Below, piece after piece: positions 11,287-22,045 of a stretch of DNA of 64,000 nucleotides. A program made the translations under genes and the position numbers. This stretch comes from Ctenosaura bakeri (lineage: Eukaryota; Chordata; Lepidosauria; Squamata; Iguanidae), in NCBI GenBank assembly GCA_948474755.1, contig CAOLHI010000484.1, positions 310,001 through 374,000 of the forward strand, read 5' to 3'. Within the stretch, counting starts at the first letter, position 1. Each line of letters starts with the position of its first letter. The notes under the pieces were generated by a model. It was not told the origin of the DNA, ran no database searches, and saw only the letters and a list, made by a program, of their open reading frames with translations.

Positions 11287-11630
11287 CTGTAAACACAATA
11301 AAAGGCAGTAGTTGGAAGCCCTTGCTAGTCTATTGCAAATCACCCAGAGATCTGCCAATAAATCTTGATCTATTGTCTGTTCACTGTGGTGTAGTCAACT
11401 GCTACAAAAGCATTAGTCTGGGTGATGTAAGTAACTCAGCAGCATTGTGGAGAAAGTACAATGATGAGAACTGCACTAGTTGTTTTTACTAAGTAACTCA
11501 CCCAACTTAATAATCTATTATTTCCAGTTGTGGATGTACTGAACAAATACCCACAATTTTGTTTTCAAAGGCTGGGCCACCACTATAGCATTTCTCCTGA
11601 GGAGATCCTTAAGGGTATATTGGTTGTCAT

Positions 11631-12561
11631 CTAATAACCCTCATCTTCCTCCTCTTCTGAATCTTCTCCTGCTGTGGCAGCTTCAAGTGCTGCCAGAGCC
11701 TCAGCGACATCTGCATCTTCCTCCTCTTCCAGCTCTCCATTAACCTCTTCATGGCTATCGTATTTGGCTTCTGACATTGCATCTGTCTTTGTACATGAAG
11801 ATGGGGTTTCACTGGACATTTTGTCCTCAAAACAAGGATTTAACAGGCCTGTCCTACAGGCTTTTCCTCCTGAATCACAGCTTTTAGACTCCTGTGATGG
11901 CAGGTCTCTACTATGTCGTCTCACGGCTGTGCATTCTGTGCTTTGCTCTCCATGAGTGTGATGGCTCAATGGATTCTTGCTTCTGATAGCAATTCGTTTC
12001 CCAGTGTCACCTGGATCATTGGGTCTAGGTAGGTGTGAGTCACTGCCTTGGCCATTCTCTATGACACCTTGGATGGGAGAAGCATTTTCATCTGTACACT
12101 GAAATTCCTCATGGTGGACAGTTTGCGCTGTCCCTGATGACAGCTTTGCAGCACCTTCAGTTTTTAGGGTCTCATGGTTATTGTAAGTCTGTGGCTGGGG
12201 AACTCTTTTAGCTGAAGAACTGGATAATTCATGGGAGCAGGTATGTGTGCTGCTGGTCTCTTTACTGTGGTTTGTGTTGAGAATGGGATAGGAATGGATG
12301 CCATTGCACTTTTCAGTAAAGTTCTCAAGCCCTTCCTCATGAAGGGAAGTTCCTCTGTGGTTTTGAAAAGGATCCTTAGTATTGTTTAATTTGTTCCTGT
12401 TTCCTGCTGATTGCACCTCAGACTTCTGCAACCGATTTTTGTGTACCTGAATGTCATTGTGCTTGCTTTTGAATTTGCCTCCATCTTGTTCACCCAACTT
12501 GTGGTTGTTTATTTCACTGATGTACTCAGATGTCTGCACTTCTTGGGGATCAAAGATGTAG
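11631..12561 (-). CDS. Large C-terminal exon of an unrecognised protein (gene A)
   Basis: This is the longest open frame in the window: 309 codons from the splice acceptor to TAG at 11631-11633. The acceptor is excellent. A TACTAAC branch motif (plus coordinates 12588-12594) lies 27 nt before it, and it reads ttcaaactctctccag. The first base completes a codon from the previous exon; then comes YIFDPQEVQTSEYISEINNH. Most of the rest is polar and probably disordered (S, N, H, E, Q rich, no membrane segment or coiled coil seen). The end is strongly acidic: ELEEEEDADVAEALAALEAA followed by a second acidic run ending EDEGY. There is no in-frame ATG before residue 200 or so that would serve as a natural start, so it must be a downstream exon. 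I do not recognise the family. The strand, phase and length fit a normal last coding exon. Confidence 0.7.
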
Positions 12562-12936
12562 CTGGAGAGAGTTTGAAAGTATCACCAGTTAGTATACTTC
12601 TTCTTTTATGAAAACAAAACAGATATATCTAGACGCATTTTTCAGACCTATAATCTTAATCCCAGGATTCACTAGTATTTACTAACTGAGGCAAGAGGTA
12701 CCCTGATGTCATCCAGATGTTTTAGACAATAAATTCCACAAGCTCCACCCTTCATAGCTAATGCTCAGAGACTAAAATTCTTTAAAAGGCAGTGGTGACC
12801 TATGAGGAATTGGTGTTGGAAGAGATGATGATGAAACCATCAGCCCTTAAATGTTGCTGATGCTGGTATGGTTGCTCCACCTACTGCTCTTTGAAGGTTC
12901 TATGGAGAATTATAGGGGATAAAAGCCCTTTGCTGT

Positions 12937-13120
12937 GACAGGTAGGACCAGGTAGCACCATCTCTGGGAAGACTGGGACAAGTCCATCACACATGGACAG
13001 TAGAACCATCTGTACTTTTGGGCTCTATGACAGGTAGGACCAGGTAGCACCACCTCTGGGAAGACTGTGATAAGTCCTCCTCACATGGAGAGGACCTGTA
13101 CTTTCAGGCTCTCAAGTTCT
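12937..13120 (+). repeat. 92-bp tandem duplication
   Basis: gacaggtaggaccaggtagc starts at 12937 and again at 13029. The units continue through ctctgggaagactg and tgtacttt, with moderate divergence after the first 45 bp. It lies in the first kilobase upstream of the large gene A exon, that is, inside an intron. Confidence 0.85.
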
Positions 13121-13710
13121 TTCCAGTGGTGGTGGGAACCCAAAGGCTCTGGAGGTGGGGGGTGGGGGGAGGAAGAGAAAGAAGAGGAGGGAAAGGAATA
13201 GGAATGTTTACTTCCCAGGATTTTTGCCACCTTCATTTTTCTATCCATTTTCCAGTTCTACAATACCTTTGGCTTCCAAGAACCTTGGAAATGTGCAAGT
13301 CATTTTTAAAAATGCAGCAGGTATATTTCCTTTGCTGAGATCATGGAAAGTGAAGTTGCTGCTTCTTTAAACATACTTCCTCTCAGAACACCTGGAAGAA
13401 AGCACTGCACTGCAACTTGGAGGAGAGGATGGGTGGCTGTCACTTCCCTCCTTCTTCAAGCAAGGAAAGTGATCTGCTAGCTTGGAGAAAGATGGGGAGG
13501 ATACTGCTGAAATTCATTAGCAAACTGTCACATCTGAATGGCTGACTGACACAGGGATGGAGAGAACAGGGGGAGGAATTGGGAGGCACTGAGGGCTGCA
13601 AATGGAGGCTTCATAGGTTGCTTGCAGTTCATGACCTGCAGAATTCCCACCCACAGTTTAGATGTTAGTTTATGCTCAGCTGAAATGGCACCATCAATAC
13701 AAGCAGTAGC
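13121..13710. other. No gene recognised
   Basis: Moderately purine-rich, including gggtggggggaggaagagaaag near 13158. No repeat or exon supported. Confidence 0.4.
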
Positions 13711-13715
13711 AACAA

Positions 13716-14133
13716 GGCCATTCCTGCATGTTACCTTGCTCTGTCATCTTCTGGTCACAACCCCGGCACTGCCTTTGCTGGGAAGGGAGTGCAACAGGAA
13801 CGCTTCCCTCCATGCCCAACTTGCGCTCTGCAGAAGGGACCATGAGGGATATGCTTCTTCCTTACTCAGCATAGCTGGGGTCTTTCCCATGCTGTGCTGG
13901 GGCAGGAAGTGCCTCCATTGTGCTTCTGGCCCTTCCACGTGGCAGATAAGTACAGAAGTGTTGCGCGATCAGGAGTCATTGATGGAGAAACTCCATCAAA
14001 GATTTACCCCATGATTGCGCTAGCTGATGACAGGAGAGGGAGGGACCGTAACAACGTTATGCAGAAGCATCATTGCGGTCCCGCTCCTCTTGTGTCCCCA
14101 TGCCGGGACACATTCGTCATGTGGAAGGGGCCT
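13716..14133. mobile_element. CpG-rich dispersed repeat, diverged copy
   Basis: Starts ggccattcctgcatg and ends gtggaaggggcctaag, matching the family ends at 47200-47213 (gaaaagggcctaag). It shares 'gctgtgctggggcaggaagtgc' with the ctgcactgggg(g)aggaagcg block. It is less CpG-rich than the copy at 7539, as expected after deamination. Confidence 0.6.
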
Positions 14134-14378
14134 AAGAAAGAATAATTTGCAATAGTATCAAAGGTGAGTTAAGTTTATTATACTTAATATATATATTTTA
14201 AAAAAGAATTAGCCTGCCCCCAAGTGATACTGAGTCTGCCCTCACCTTTGTATCATTCTACAGCACCTGCACCCCATCTGGATTCTTCTTGGTTAATATC
14301 TGAAAAGACAGGCAGAAATGGATAGGAAGTATCAGGTATTTTATATATGGAATAAAATGTGGCCAGTTTAAAACACAG

Positions 14379-14556
14379 GCCATTTCCGCACTAGCCTGTT
14401 ATAGCATTATGATTCCACTTTCAACATCCTATGGAAACCTGGGGTTTGCAGTTTCGGGAGGGGCCGCCTGGCCCCTCCCGAAACTGCAAACCCCAGGATT
14501 CCATAGGATGTTGAAAGTGGAATCATAGCGCTATAACAGGCTAGTGCGGAAATGGC
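14379..14556. mobile_element. Palindromic foldback element, best-preserved copy
   Basis: An almost perfect 178-bp inverted repeat. The halves meet at gaggggccgcctggcccctc, and both ends read gccatttccgcactagcctg or its complement. cacag flanks it at 14374-14378 and 14557-14561, a possible 5-bp target duplication. A transcript through it would fold into a single long hairpin. It contains no ORF. Confidence 0.9.
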
Positions 14557-16018
14557 CACAGTTGTTTCCTCCCTATTTCCCCAAGTCCTCGCCTTCATTT
14601 TAAAAGATAGAACTGTATGGCTTAGAAACAATCTAGAGACATGCATTCCAGAAAGATGTAGAAAGGGAAGTGGGTTACTGGAAGAACAAAATATTTCAAG
14701 GTTAAAATCACAGAGGAATAGCAAAAGTGTTTCCCTTTTACCAAATGGGGTAAAAGCAGAAATGGAGGGTTATTTTCTTGGTTAAATATTAACCAGCACT
14801 GTCTTGCACTCAGCCTAAGGGCAGGAACTGAAATTAAATGGAAATCCTTTCTGAAAAGTGAGGTAGGAGCAGTGAGAACCACATTCAGACTCCTGTCATT
14901 ACAGTGTATGGTAATTACACTACTTCAGCTTACATTGTAAACATTCACTCACTCTTATTAAATAGTTGCTGCCTGCTTTATCTGGCAAAGGTGTTGTCTC
15001 TTGTGTACAATACAAGACACATTCTGAACAGATATCAGAGAGAGAATATTACAAATACAGATGATGAAATAGGCTCATTTATTGGAATAGGTTCATTTAG
15101 AAGAGAAGAGGAAGAAACCCTAGATAGTTTAGATAGCTGAGCACTTGGTGTGTACCATTTTTCGCCACTTAGTGGCTTTGGTCAGAGGTGAAATGTAGTG
15201 TTTCAGGCTTCCAAACTTGAAAAGCTTGTCAAATCTTCCTGAGAACCTTTTGAAAGTATTTAATCCAGTCAGATGGTCAAGACAAAAGAGTCTTGGAAAA
15301 AGAGCAGGACTTTTCATAAGCCTTTTTCCTAAACCAAAAATACCTGGACTTCGGAGTAACTGTATGTTTGCCTTGAAGTTAATCATTTCACAAAGCTGCA
15401 ATGCTGACCTACATTTCTTCCCATCATAAAAGCTAACAAATTGTCTTATCCTTTCATCAGAGATGCAGCCAGGTAGAGGGTGGCATGAACATTTCTGCAC
15501 CTCTGACCTACTGCTTCAGCCCTTTGACTCACAAAAATTCCCAGGTACAGCTGGAATTATTCACAAACATACATTTATTTTCTTTGTACTTCCTATTCTG
15601 TTTATGGCTAGTGAGATCACAGTTCCTAGAACTGAGCCTGACTAACCGTGGACATATTTACACTATACACTTAAAACTGACTTAACAGTTATATCTTCTG
15701 CTCTGGGAAGGGCTGCCATGGGATCTATATAAGGCATTCCTACTTTTGGATGGCTGTCCAGTGTAAAGAGAAAGAAGCCTGTGAAGGGAATCCATAGGAC
15801 TTGAAGTTATCCCCTTTTCCCGCCCCCCTCTGGGAAGTTACAACAGTATTATTCTTTAAATTTGCATTTCTATGTATAAATTAGGGCATGCAACTTTTAT
15901 GCAAATTTGTGTCATCGTTTGGGGGCGGGACAATTTCCCAGGCATAACTGGCCACTGTAAACATTATATCTGGGGTCTAATTTTATCTGCATTTGAGATA
16001 ATTTAGAAATGGCTTCTG
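14557..16018. other. Intronic or intergenic DNA; one unexplained 123-codon frame
   Basis: A minus-strand frame at 15129-15500 is open for 123 codons and reads rather like protein (for example GIFGLGKRLMKSPALFPRLF). It has no ATG start, no good splice acceptor and no recognisable motif. I leave it as unassigned sequence. Confidence 0.35.
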
Positions 16019-16094
16019 AAAAGCCAGAAATTAACACAGAGATAGAAGAATCTTCTTGTATATTCTTCTATCTCTGTGTTAATTTCTGACTTTT
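16019..16094. repeat. Isolated perfect-type hairpin, 33-bp stem and 10-nt loop
   Basis: The left arm is 16019-16051 and the right arm 16062-16094. The arms are reverse complements except for one mismatch near the base (gcc in the left arm against gac in the right). The loop is cttcttgtat. The total of 76 nt is the size of an animal pre-microRNA. No related copy was seen in the window. It could be a microRNA-like precursor or a tiny foldback insertion. Confidence 0.85.
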
Positions 16095-16397
16095 GAGGGG
16101 TGCATTGCTTTGATTTTTCAAGTTTCTTGTCAAATTATTCTTTTTCTAGTCTGAGGAATCAGGAGACTAAAAGCTGACTTGATAGATTCCTACCTAGGAA
16201 GAGATCCTTTTAATTATAGAAAAACATTTCCTCACAAGGGAAAATTGTGAAGAAACTAAAATTGTAAACAATCTGCAGTATGTGCAAACATCGACAGGAA
16301 AATGTAATTTACAACTGTTGTTGTCGTTTTTATCAGGACAACAAACATTACATTTCTGACTGACATTTTTAATGAACCTATCTTGAGGTTTTCTTGG

Positions 16398-16558
16398 CAG
16401 GATTTAGTCAAAGTTTGTCCTTGCCTCCCTCTCTGAGATGGAGAGAGTGTGACTTGGCCAATATTACACAGCTGGTTTCTGTGGCTGAGCAGGGATCTGA
16501 ACTCTAGTCTCCAGAGTCCTAGTCCAATGCATCAAACTGCTACACCACACTGCCTATA
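16398..16558 (-). mobile_element. MIR-like tRNA SINE fragment, inverted
   Basis: Has the inverted features 'ttggccaatattacacagctgg', 'gatctgaactctagtctcc' and 'ctacaccacactgcc', which are the complement of a tRNA-like head and core of a MIR/CORE-type SINE. It lies just downstream of the 51-bp candidate exon. Confidence 0.6.
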
Positions 16559-16581
16559 CTAAAAGTAAAAAGTCTACTTAC

Positions 16582-16632
16582 CAATAAATCAGTGGGAGTT
16601 GGAGAATCATGATTCAATGTCTGGATGAGCAT
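16582..16632 (-). CDS. Candidate 51-bp internal exon of gene A
   Basis: On the minus strand, tatcatttcag precedes it and a strong donor (TTG then gtaagtagac) follows. Only one of the three frames is open, encoding MLIQTLNHDSPTPTDLL, with both edges in phase 0. This fits directly with the terminal exon at 11212-11286. It does not fit the start of 11631-12561, which needs two bases of a codon carried over; an unseen exon of length 3n+2 would be required for that join. The product is not recognised. Small size keeps confidence modest. Confidence 0.4.
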
Positions 16633-16639
16633 CTGAAAT

Positions 16640-18086
16640 GATAGTTATGGAACTTTATTAGAAGATATCCTTCTATTGTATGCAAATAGTTATCCTGATA
16701 CAGGGATTCTAAGCTCTGAATCAGCACACGTTAGTATCTCACAAGTGAGCCTTAACAGTTCCTTGAAGATAAAATTTTCCTCTTAATGATATTCTTCTCA
16801 GATTCCCCTCCCACTTTCAGGAAGAAGTGATGTTCTAAGATCTGGATAATGGATGAATGAAAGTCATTTCCACAGTTGATAATGTTCATATTTCTTCAAG
16901 CACACATTTATTCCATGTTTCTGCATGAGTTTTCAATTTTTTTAAAAAATCACATGGAAATTCAAATACTTTTTTTCTGTACATTTGGAAATATTATATT
17001 TTGGAAATTTTCCTAAACTGATGCATTTTTGTACATACTGTTGACTGGAAATCTACACTGCACAATTCAGAAAATGAAAAAAACAAAACAAAACCAGACA
17101 AACCCAAAATTACTGTGTAGACTGCAGATCAGGCAGAGATTTGCACTGTGGGCTGGTTCACTTTGAAATGCAAAGCAAATACATTTCATCCCATCCTTAT
17201 TCCTTGTGCTCTAGCAGCATCCTTATTGCTTATGAAGCATTCGCTGGAACCCTGTTGATACCACACACATGCATTAATTCTCAAATTGCTGGAAATCCAG
17301 GAGGGCAACCTCTTTCCCTGCTGTAGAGCTGTAGCCAAGGGCTGTGCCTGGTCACTTTCTCCTCCCCCCAACTTGTCCAGTAAATGGCTGTGGCAGCACT
17401 CCTGGGGCTTGAAAGCTGCCTTCTGGGGGTGGGAGCTGTACATGCACAGTGTTATGCTTAGCATGCTTTGATGTCTGATTGTACCCATTGTCTCATTCCC
17501 AAATCCTGCTGGCATGGGCCATGGTACCACTTTGGCGGGAAATAAGTAGCATAACTCGATGCCTGATATTGTTTTGAGAACTGGTCAAGAAAATATATAT
17601 TTATATAACAGTGAAGTTTGCTTCCTAATTGCACTTTATTTTTTTTAAAGAATATCTGTGCCTGTTCCCCAATTACCATGTTTGAGTAACATTCTCCTAA
17701 GCTATGGACTAGGCTGAGATTAGTCTTAACTAACTGTTTTGTCTGAAAGCTGTGCTTTGAACTTACATGTCATGTATCTAATCTGCTTTTTCTAGTGGAA
17801 AGGGACACTAGCAGTTCACTGGAAGCTTCTGATTTTTGAAGGCTCTAAACCTTCTATTGAAGAGCATACAGTGCTGGCCATTGGCCTTTTGACTGTTAAC
17901 ACAAAAAACCCTGGAATAGATATCTCACTCCTCCTAAATTTTCTATACTTTCAAATTTCATTTATGAAAAGAGGTGAGGAACCTGTAGTCTTCTATATGA
18001 ATACTCTAACTCTTAGCATTCTTCAGACAAGATGACCAATATGCAGGAAAAAACATCAGGTTCTTCATTTCTGAGCTAAGGAGACT
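16640..18086. other. No gene recognised
   Basis: AT-rich with several short frames on both strands around 17141-17680. None has motifs or credible splice sites. Confidence 0.45.
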
Positions 18087-18088
18087 AT

Positions 18089-18462
18089 GGCCCTTTCTGC
18101 TCCACCCTCCCAACCCACCATAGGATGGGACCATGACGACACTTATGCATAATGTCATTATGATCCTCTCCTTCTCCCATTCCCAGGCAATGCTTTTGCA
18201 CCACAAATCATTGATGGGTTTTCCTTGTCAATGGCCAGCGATTGCACTACCATCATGGATCACCTTGTCTGCTGCAGTGCAGCCTGGGAAACTACATGGC
18301 TGTGCTGCGGCAGGAAGAGGCATGGCCATTGCACTTCCTGGGACACAGAGGCAGTTGGTGTGGAGGGGAGAGCTCCTGTCAAGCTCCCTTCCTGGCAGAG
18401 CCAACACTGTGACCCACAATGGATGTCTCCGCAATCAAGTTAGATAAGGTGTAGAAAGAGCC
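18089..18462. mobile_element. CpG-rich repeat family, old copy
   Basis: Ends ggccctttctgctcc and gtgtagaaagagcc. It has the internal ctgcagtgcagcctgggaa block, also found at 57290-57325 (agcctgggaaggtcccaggc). Most CpG sites are lost. Confidence 0.55.
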
Positions 18463-19567
18463 TATATTTTCTAAGTCCATTAAATGAGTCTCTAGGTTGG
18501 CTGAGAAGAGGTCTCACTTCTGTCACAACCAGTGCTATCAATTATACTATTACAAATAATAGATTAGCGAATGTCCTGATTTACTAATAAATAATACCCA
18601 ATAAATATTGCACCAAGGGGGGAAAAAAGCAAAGAGGCTATTTCAAAGAGTCAAGGAGGGAGTTGTGGATGAGTGCTGGAAGGTATAAGGAAGCTGTAGC
18701 CTAAGCAAGAAGGAAGAATTAATACCTTGCCTCAGGGTGAGCAATTTGAGAATGAATACATTGTTTCTACCATGAAGGGCCTCATTCATAAATATTTGCA
18801 GTTTGCAGAGATTCTCTTCCATTTGCCATGCCATTACCTGTGACAGCACCAGCCATGCTTTAAGTGCTAGCCCAGTGCCTTTGCAAGTGCTTCAGAAAAC
18901 CCTTCCCTATTAAGCTGGTTCTGGCAGGAGTTTTGTTTGCCCTTGAAGATCTTGCATATTGCAGAGAAATCTAGGATGTGTTCTAGGTCCAAATAGAAAC
19001 TAAGGAACTAAGTATACCCTCCAAATCACCTCTTTAACAGCTTCATATTGATAATGATGGCCAGTCTGTTTTTAGGGAGCTTTTCAAGTCAATATCAATG
19101 AGAAATTCCCAACAAGTTTCCAAAAGAATCCAGGGTGGCCACAAACACAACTGGCAAAGCCACCATGCTAGTTTGTTTGAAGTTATATGATTACTGGAAG
19201 CATTGGCATGCAGTCTAACTAGGTCGGGATGGCTATCAACATTGCTGCAAGGCCACACTCCAAAAATGCATAACTGGAATATGCAACACAGAGCCAGTTT
19301 GGACGTGAACCAATGTTATGCAGCAGTATAGCCTGTCTGACTAGTATTCTCAAAGCCTGACACCACCAATGTTGACACTGTTGACACGTCTTTTTACCTC
19401 CAAATTGCAAATGAACACAGACATGTTTTTCTTTCACACTGTTGTGTTCCTCAGGAGCCTTATTTGATATGCTCAGGAACTGTAAAAGGGGGGAATAGCC
19501 CCAGGTCTTGAACCATTTCCAAGAATTATTGTTTCTCTAATAGTGTTGCTTTACTTAATATAAACAT
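18463..19567. other. No gene recognised
   Basis: Non-coding sequence with short chance frames only. Confidence 0.45.
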
Positions 19568-19715
19568 ATACATAAAATCATAGAACTGGAAGTGACCCTA
19601 AGGGTCATCTGATCCAATTTCCCAGTCAGTGATCCAATCCTCAAGTCACCACTAAAGCATCTCTGAGGTGAGAATTCATGTTTAAAAACCTTCAGCACAG
19701 CAGAGTCTGCCAGTT
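19568..19715 (-). mobile_element. CR1 LINE 3' end, inverted
   Basis: Begins aaaatcatagaactggaagt, the reverse complement of the CR1 3' terminal 'cttccaactctatgattct' region. It continues through ggtcatctgatccaatttcc. Confidence 0.75.
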
Positions 19716-19723
19716 TCTATCGT

Positions 19724-19909
19724 ATGCCAGCGTAGTGTCGTGGTCTGAGAGTTGGACTACAACATCGGAGACCGGGGTTCAATTCCCTGCTCAATCATGG
19801 AAACCTACTGGGTGACCTTGGGTATGTCATACACTCTCAGCCCCAGGAAACCTGTGATAGGTTCACCTTAGGTTTGCCATAAGTCAGAAACAATCTGAAG
19901 GCACAAAAT

Positions 19910-19940
<31 letters not shown>
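19724..19940 (+). mobile_element. tRNA-derived SINE, full length
   Basis: A-box-like gcgtagtgtcgtggtctgag and B-box-like ggggttcaattcc (consensus GGTTCGANTCC) at 19776-19790. Then the body 'gggtgaccttggg', 'ctctcagccccagg', 'gccataagtcagaaacaatctg', and an (aac)n tail at 19908-19939. Confidence 0.85.
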
Positions 19941-20027
19941 TATGATTTGCTTTAGAGAACCCTATGAAATTCATAAGTTGACAGGCAACTTGAAGACACA
20001 TACACACAGACATCAGATCACTTCTCG

Positions 20028-20112
20028 GGCTATTTCCGCACTAGACTCTTATAGCGCTATCATTCCACTTTCAACATCCTATGGAATCCTGAGGTCTGCA
20101 GTTCAGGGAGGG
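20028..20112. mobile_element. Foldback element, solo left half
   Basis: gctatttccgcactagactcttatagc through ctgaggtctgcagttcaggga. The mirror half is missing. Confidence 0.7.
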
Positions 20113-21230
20113 GGCGGTTTTCTCTTCTCCAGGTTACACATACCTAGCCCCCTCAATTATTCCTCATACAGCTCAGTTTCTAGAGCTATTACCATTTTGA
20201 GATCACCCTGCTTTGGACATATCACAGTTTGTCCCTGTCCTTCTTAAGCTAAAGAGCCCAGAACTGCCAACAGTATTCCTGTGAGCTGTGAACAATGCAG
20301 AATACAGGTGATACTATTACTGCCCTGGTTCTGGACATTATAGTTCTATTGATGCAGCCTGTAACTGCGTATCATTTGGATGCTTTTAAAAATGACATTG
20401 TTTGACAGCTCAATAAACTGCTTTGTTGAATCAGGCCACAGTTCTGTTTAGTATTTGGGAACCAAATAGCTTCAGTTTCTATTTGTGAGTTAGAGGTCTT
20501 GTTTGCTTGGTATTTAAATGATACACTGCCCCCGAACATGGAGGGTCCATTCAGCTATTCATCACTGATAAGTTTATTTGTAATGAGCCTGAATCCAATT
20601 GCTGGTCGCAAATAAAGGAGACCACTGAATCAGTTGCTGAATGTTAAGTCAACTCTTGAGTAAATTCCATTGGTTTAATAGATCTAATCTAGTTGGTGAA
20701 AGCAATTGGATTTCAGCTACATTTCATGTATGCCTTTCAACTTAACATGTGCCATTCATTCAATGTGTTTACTCAAGTGAGGACCATTAATGGAATTTAG
20801 CACTATACAGCTACACGTGTACTGCAGAAGTCGTGGCCACTCATGTAAAGGTGCCATTTGTGAATAGGGCTGACAAGATTAGCATATTTCATTCTAAAAG
20901 CCAAGACTAAAAAATGTTAAAAGTTTTATCCCTGCTGTGTGAAGAGAGCTTTTGAATATTTAGTAATTTCCCACAATTTGTGACATTTTGGTGGAAAGTT
21001 TATTCAAGTAAAAGCGTTATGTTATGTGCAGGTATATTTTTACTCCCAAATGTTGTTTTTCTATGCAAAATACAATCTTTTAGATCCAATTTTTTTGCAC
21101 AAAGATAATGCGAAAATGTATATAATGCACAGAGCTTAGTTTCTTAGCTGGAGCATTACCTTGATATAATATACTGGATGCAGTGATCCATGCTTTGGAC
21201 CTACAAGCTGGCATACTCTTATGTTTACTT
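20113..21230. other. No gene recognised
   Basis: Around 20160-20400 there is a stretch reminiscent of LINE 3' sequence (gagctgtgaacaatgcagaatacag), but I cannot assign it. Confidence 0.35.
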
Positions 21231-21236
21231 GTGCTG

Positions 21237-21830
21237 CTCCGGATGTTGCTGGACTGAAACTTCTATCATTTGTCATCGTTGGTCATGTTGGGAAGGGCTG
21301 ATAGGGATCATGATTCAAAAACATCTGAAGGGGCACATTTTGCCAACTGCTATTACAATGATACACTGAACTGTCTTTGCCAATGGTTTGAAAACCTGAT
21401 CTAGCATATAATTCAGTTGCTAGAGTTCTGACTGGTTTCCTTAAATGGAGCTTTATTATGCCAGTTTTCAAGGGTCTACATTGACTGCCCATTATCTAGC
21501 AAGCCTAAATCAAGATGCTTAGGCTTATCTTCAAAGCTCCAAACAGCTTAAAGGTTGTGCTGTCTGAAGGAGCACCTCTTCTTACATTAATCTGCCATGT
21601 GTTAAAGGAAGTATGTTTTCCTTCCACAAAGGAACGTTTTCTCTCTTTTGGTAGCCCAAATTCAGAATATCCTTCTTTGAAAGATATAGCTGGTACACCA
21701 TTGTACTTTTTTTTGATGCCATTAAAACTCTTTTTTAATATGCCCAAGTTTTCTACATTTGAATCTACATGGTTACCTAGCTGAAAAACCTTTTGACTTT
21801 CAATTTTTATTTATTTCTGTTTAGATTTAA
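21237..21830 (+). mobile_element. Old LINE 3' region (CR1/L2 group)
   Basis: A weak match to the LHWLP...FKAL block of CR1/L2 LINEs: a decayed reading around 21455-21545 with LRLIFKAPNSLK, then EGAPLL. It is preceded by tgctggactgaaacttctatcatt, a common reptile repeat segment. Heavily mutated; the clade is uncertain. Confidence 0.45.
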
Positions 21831-21849
21831 ACTGTTTTTTTTTTTTTGA

Positions 21850-22045
21850 AGAGAGAGCCATGTTGGCCTGTTTCAGCATCAAATGGAAAAGAAGGAATCA
21901 AGCAGCATCTTCAAGGCTGATTTATTTTAGGATGAGCCTTCATGGATATCAAATGGAAATATACCTCAAAAAGTAGATTGATATCTATGAAAGGTAATGC
22001 TAAAATAAATCAATCTCAAAGGTTCTGCTTGATTCCTTCTTTATA
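21850..22045. mobile_element. Dispersed repeat with mirrored ends (gctaaaataaatcaatctcaaa type)
   Basis: Left half: gccatgttggcctgtttcag ... ggctgatttattttagg. Right half: tgctaaaataaatcaatctc ... tgcttgattccttctt. These are approximately inverted relative to each other. A related right half is at 55080-55160 (gttgaaataaaaatcaatctt). Confidence 0.55.
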
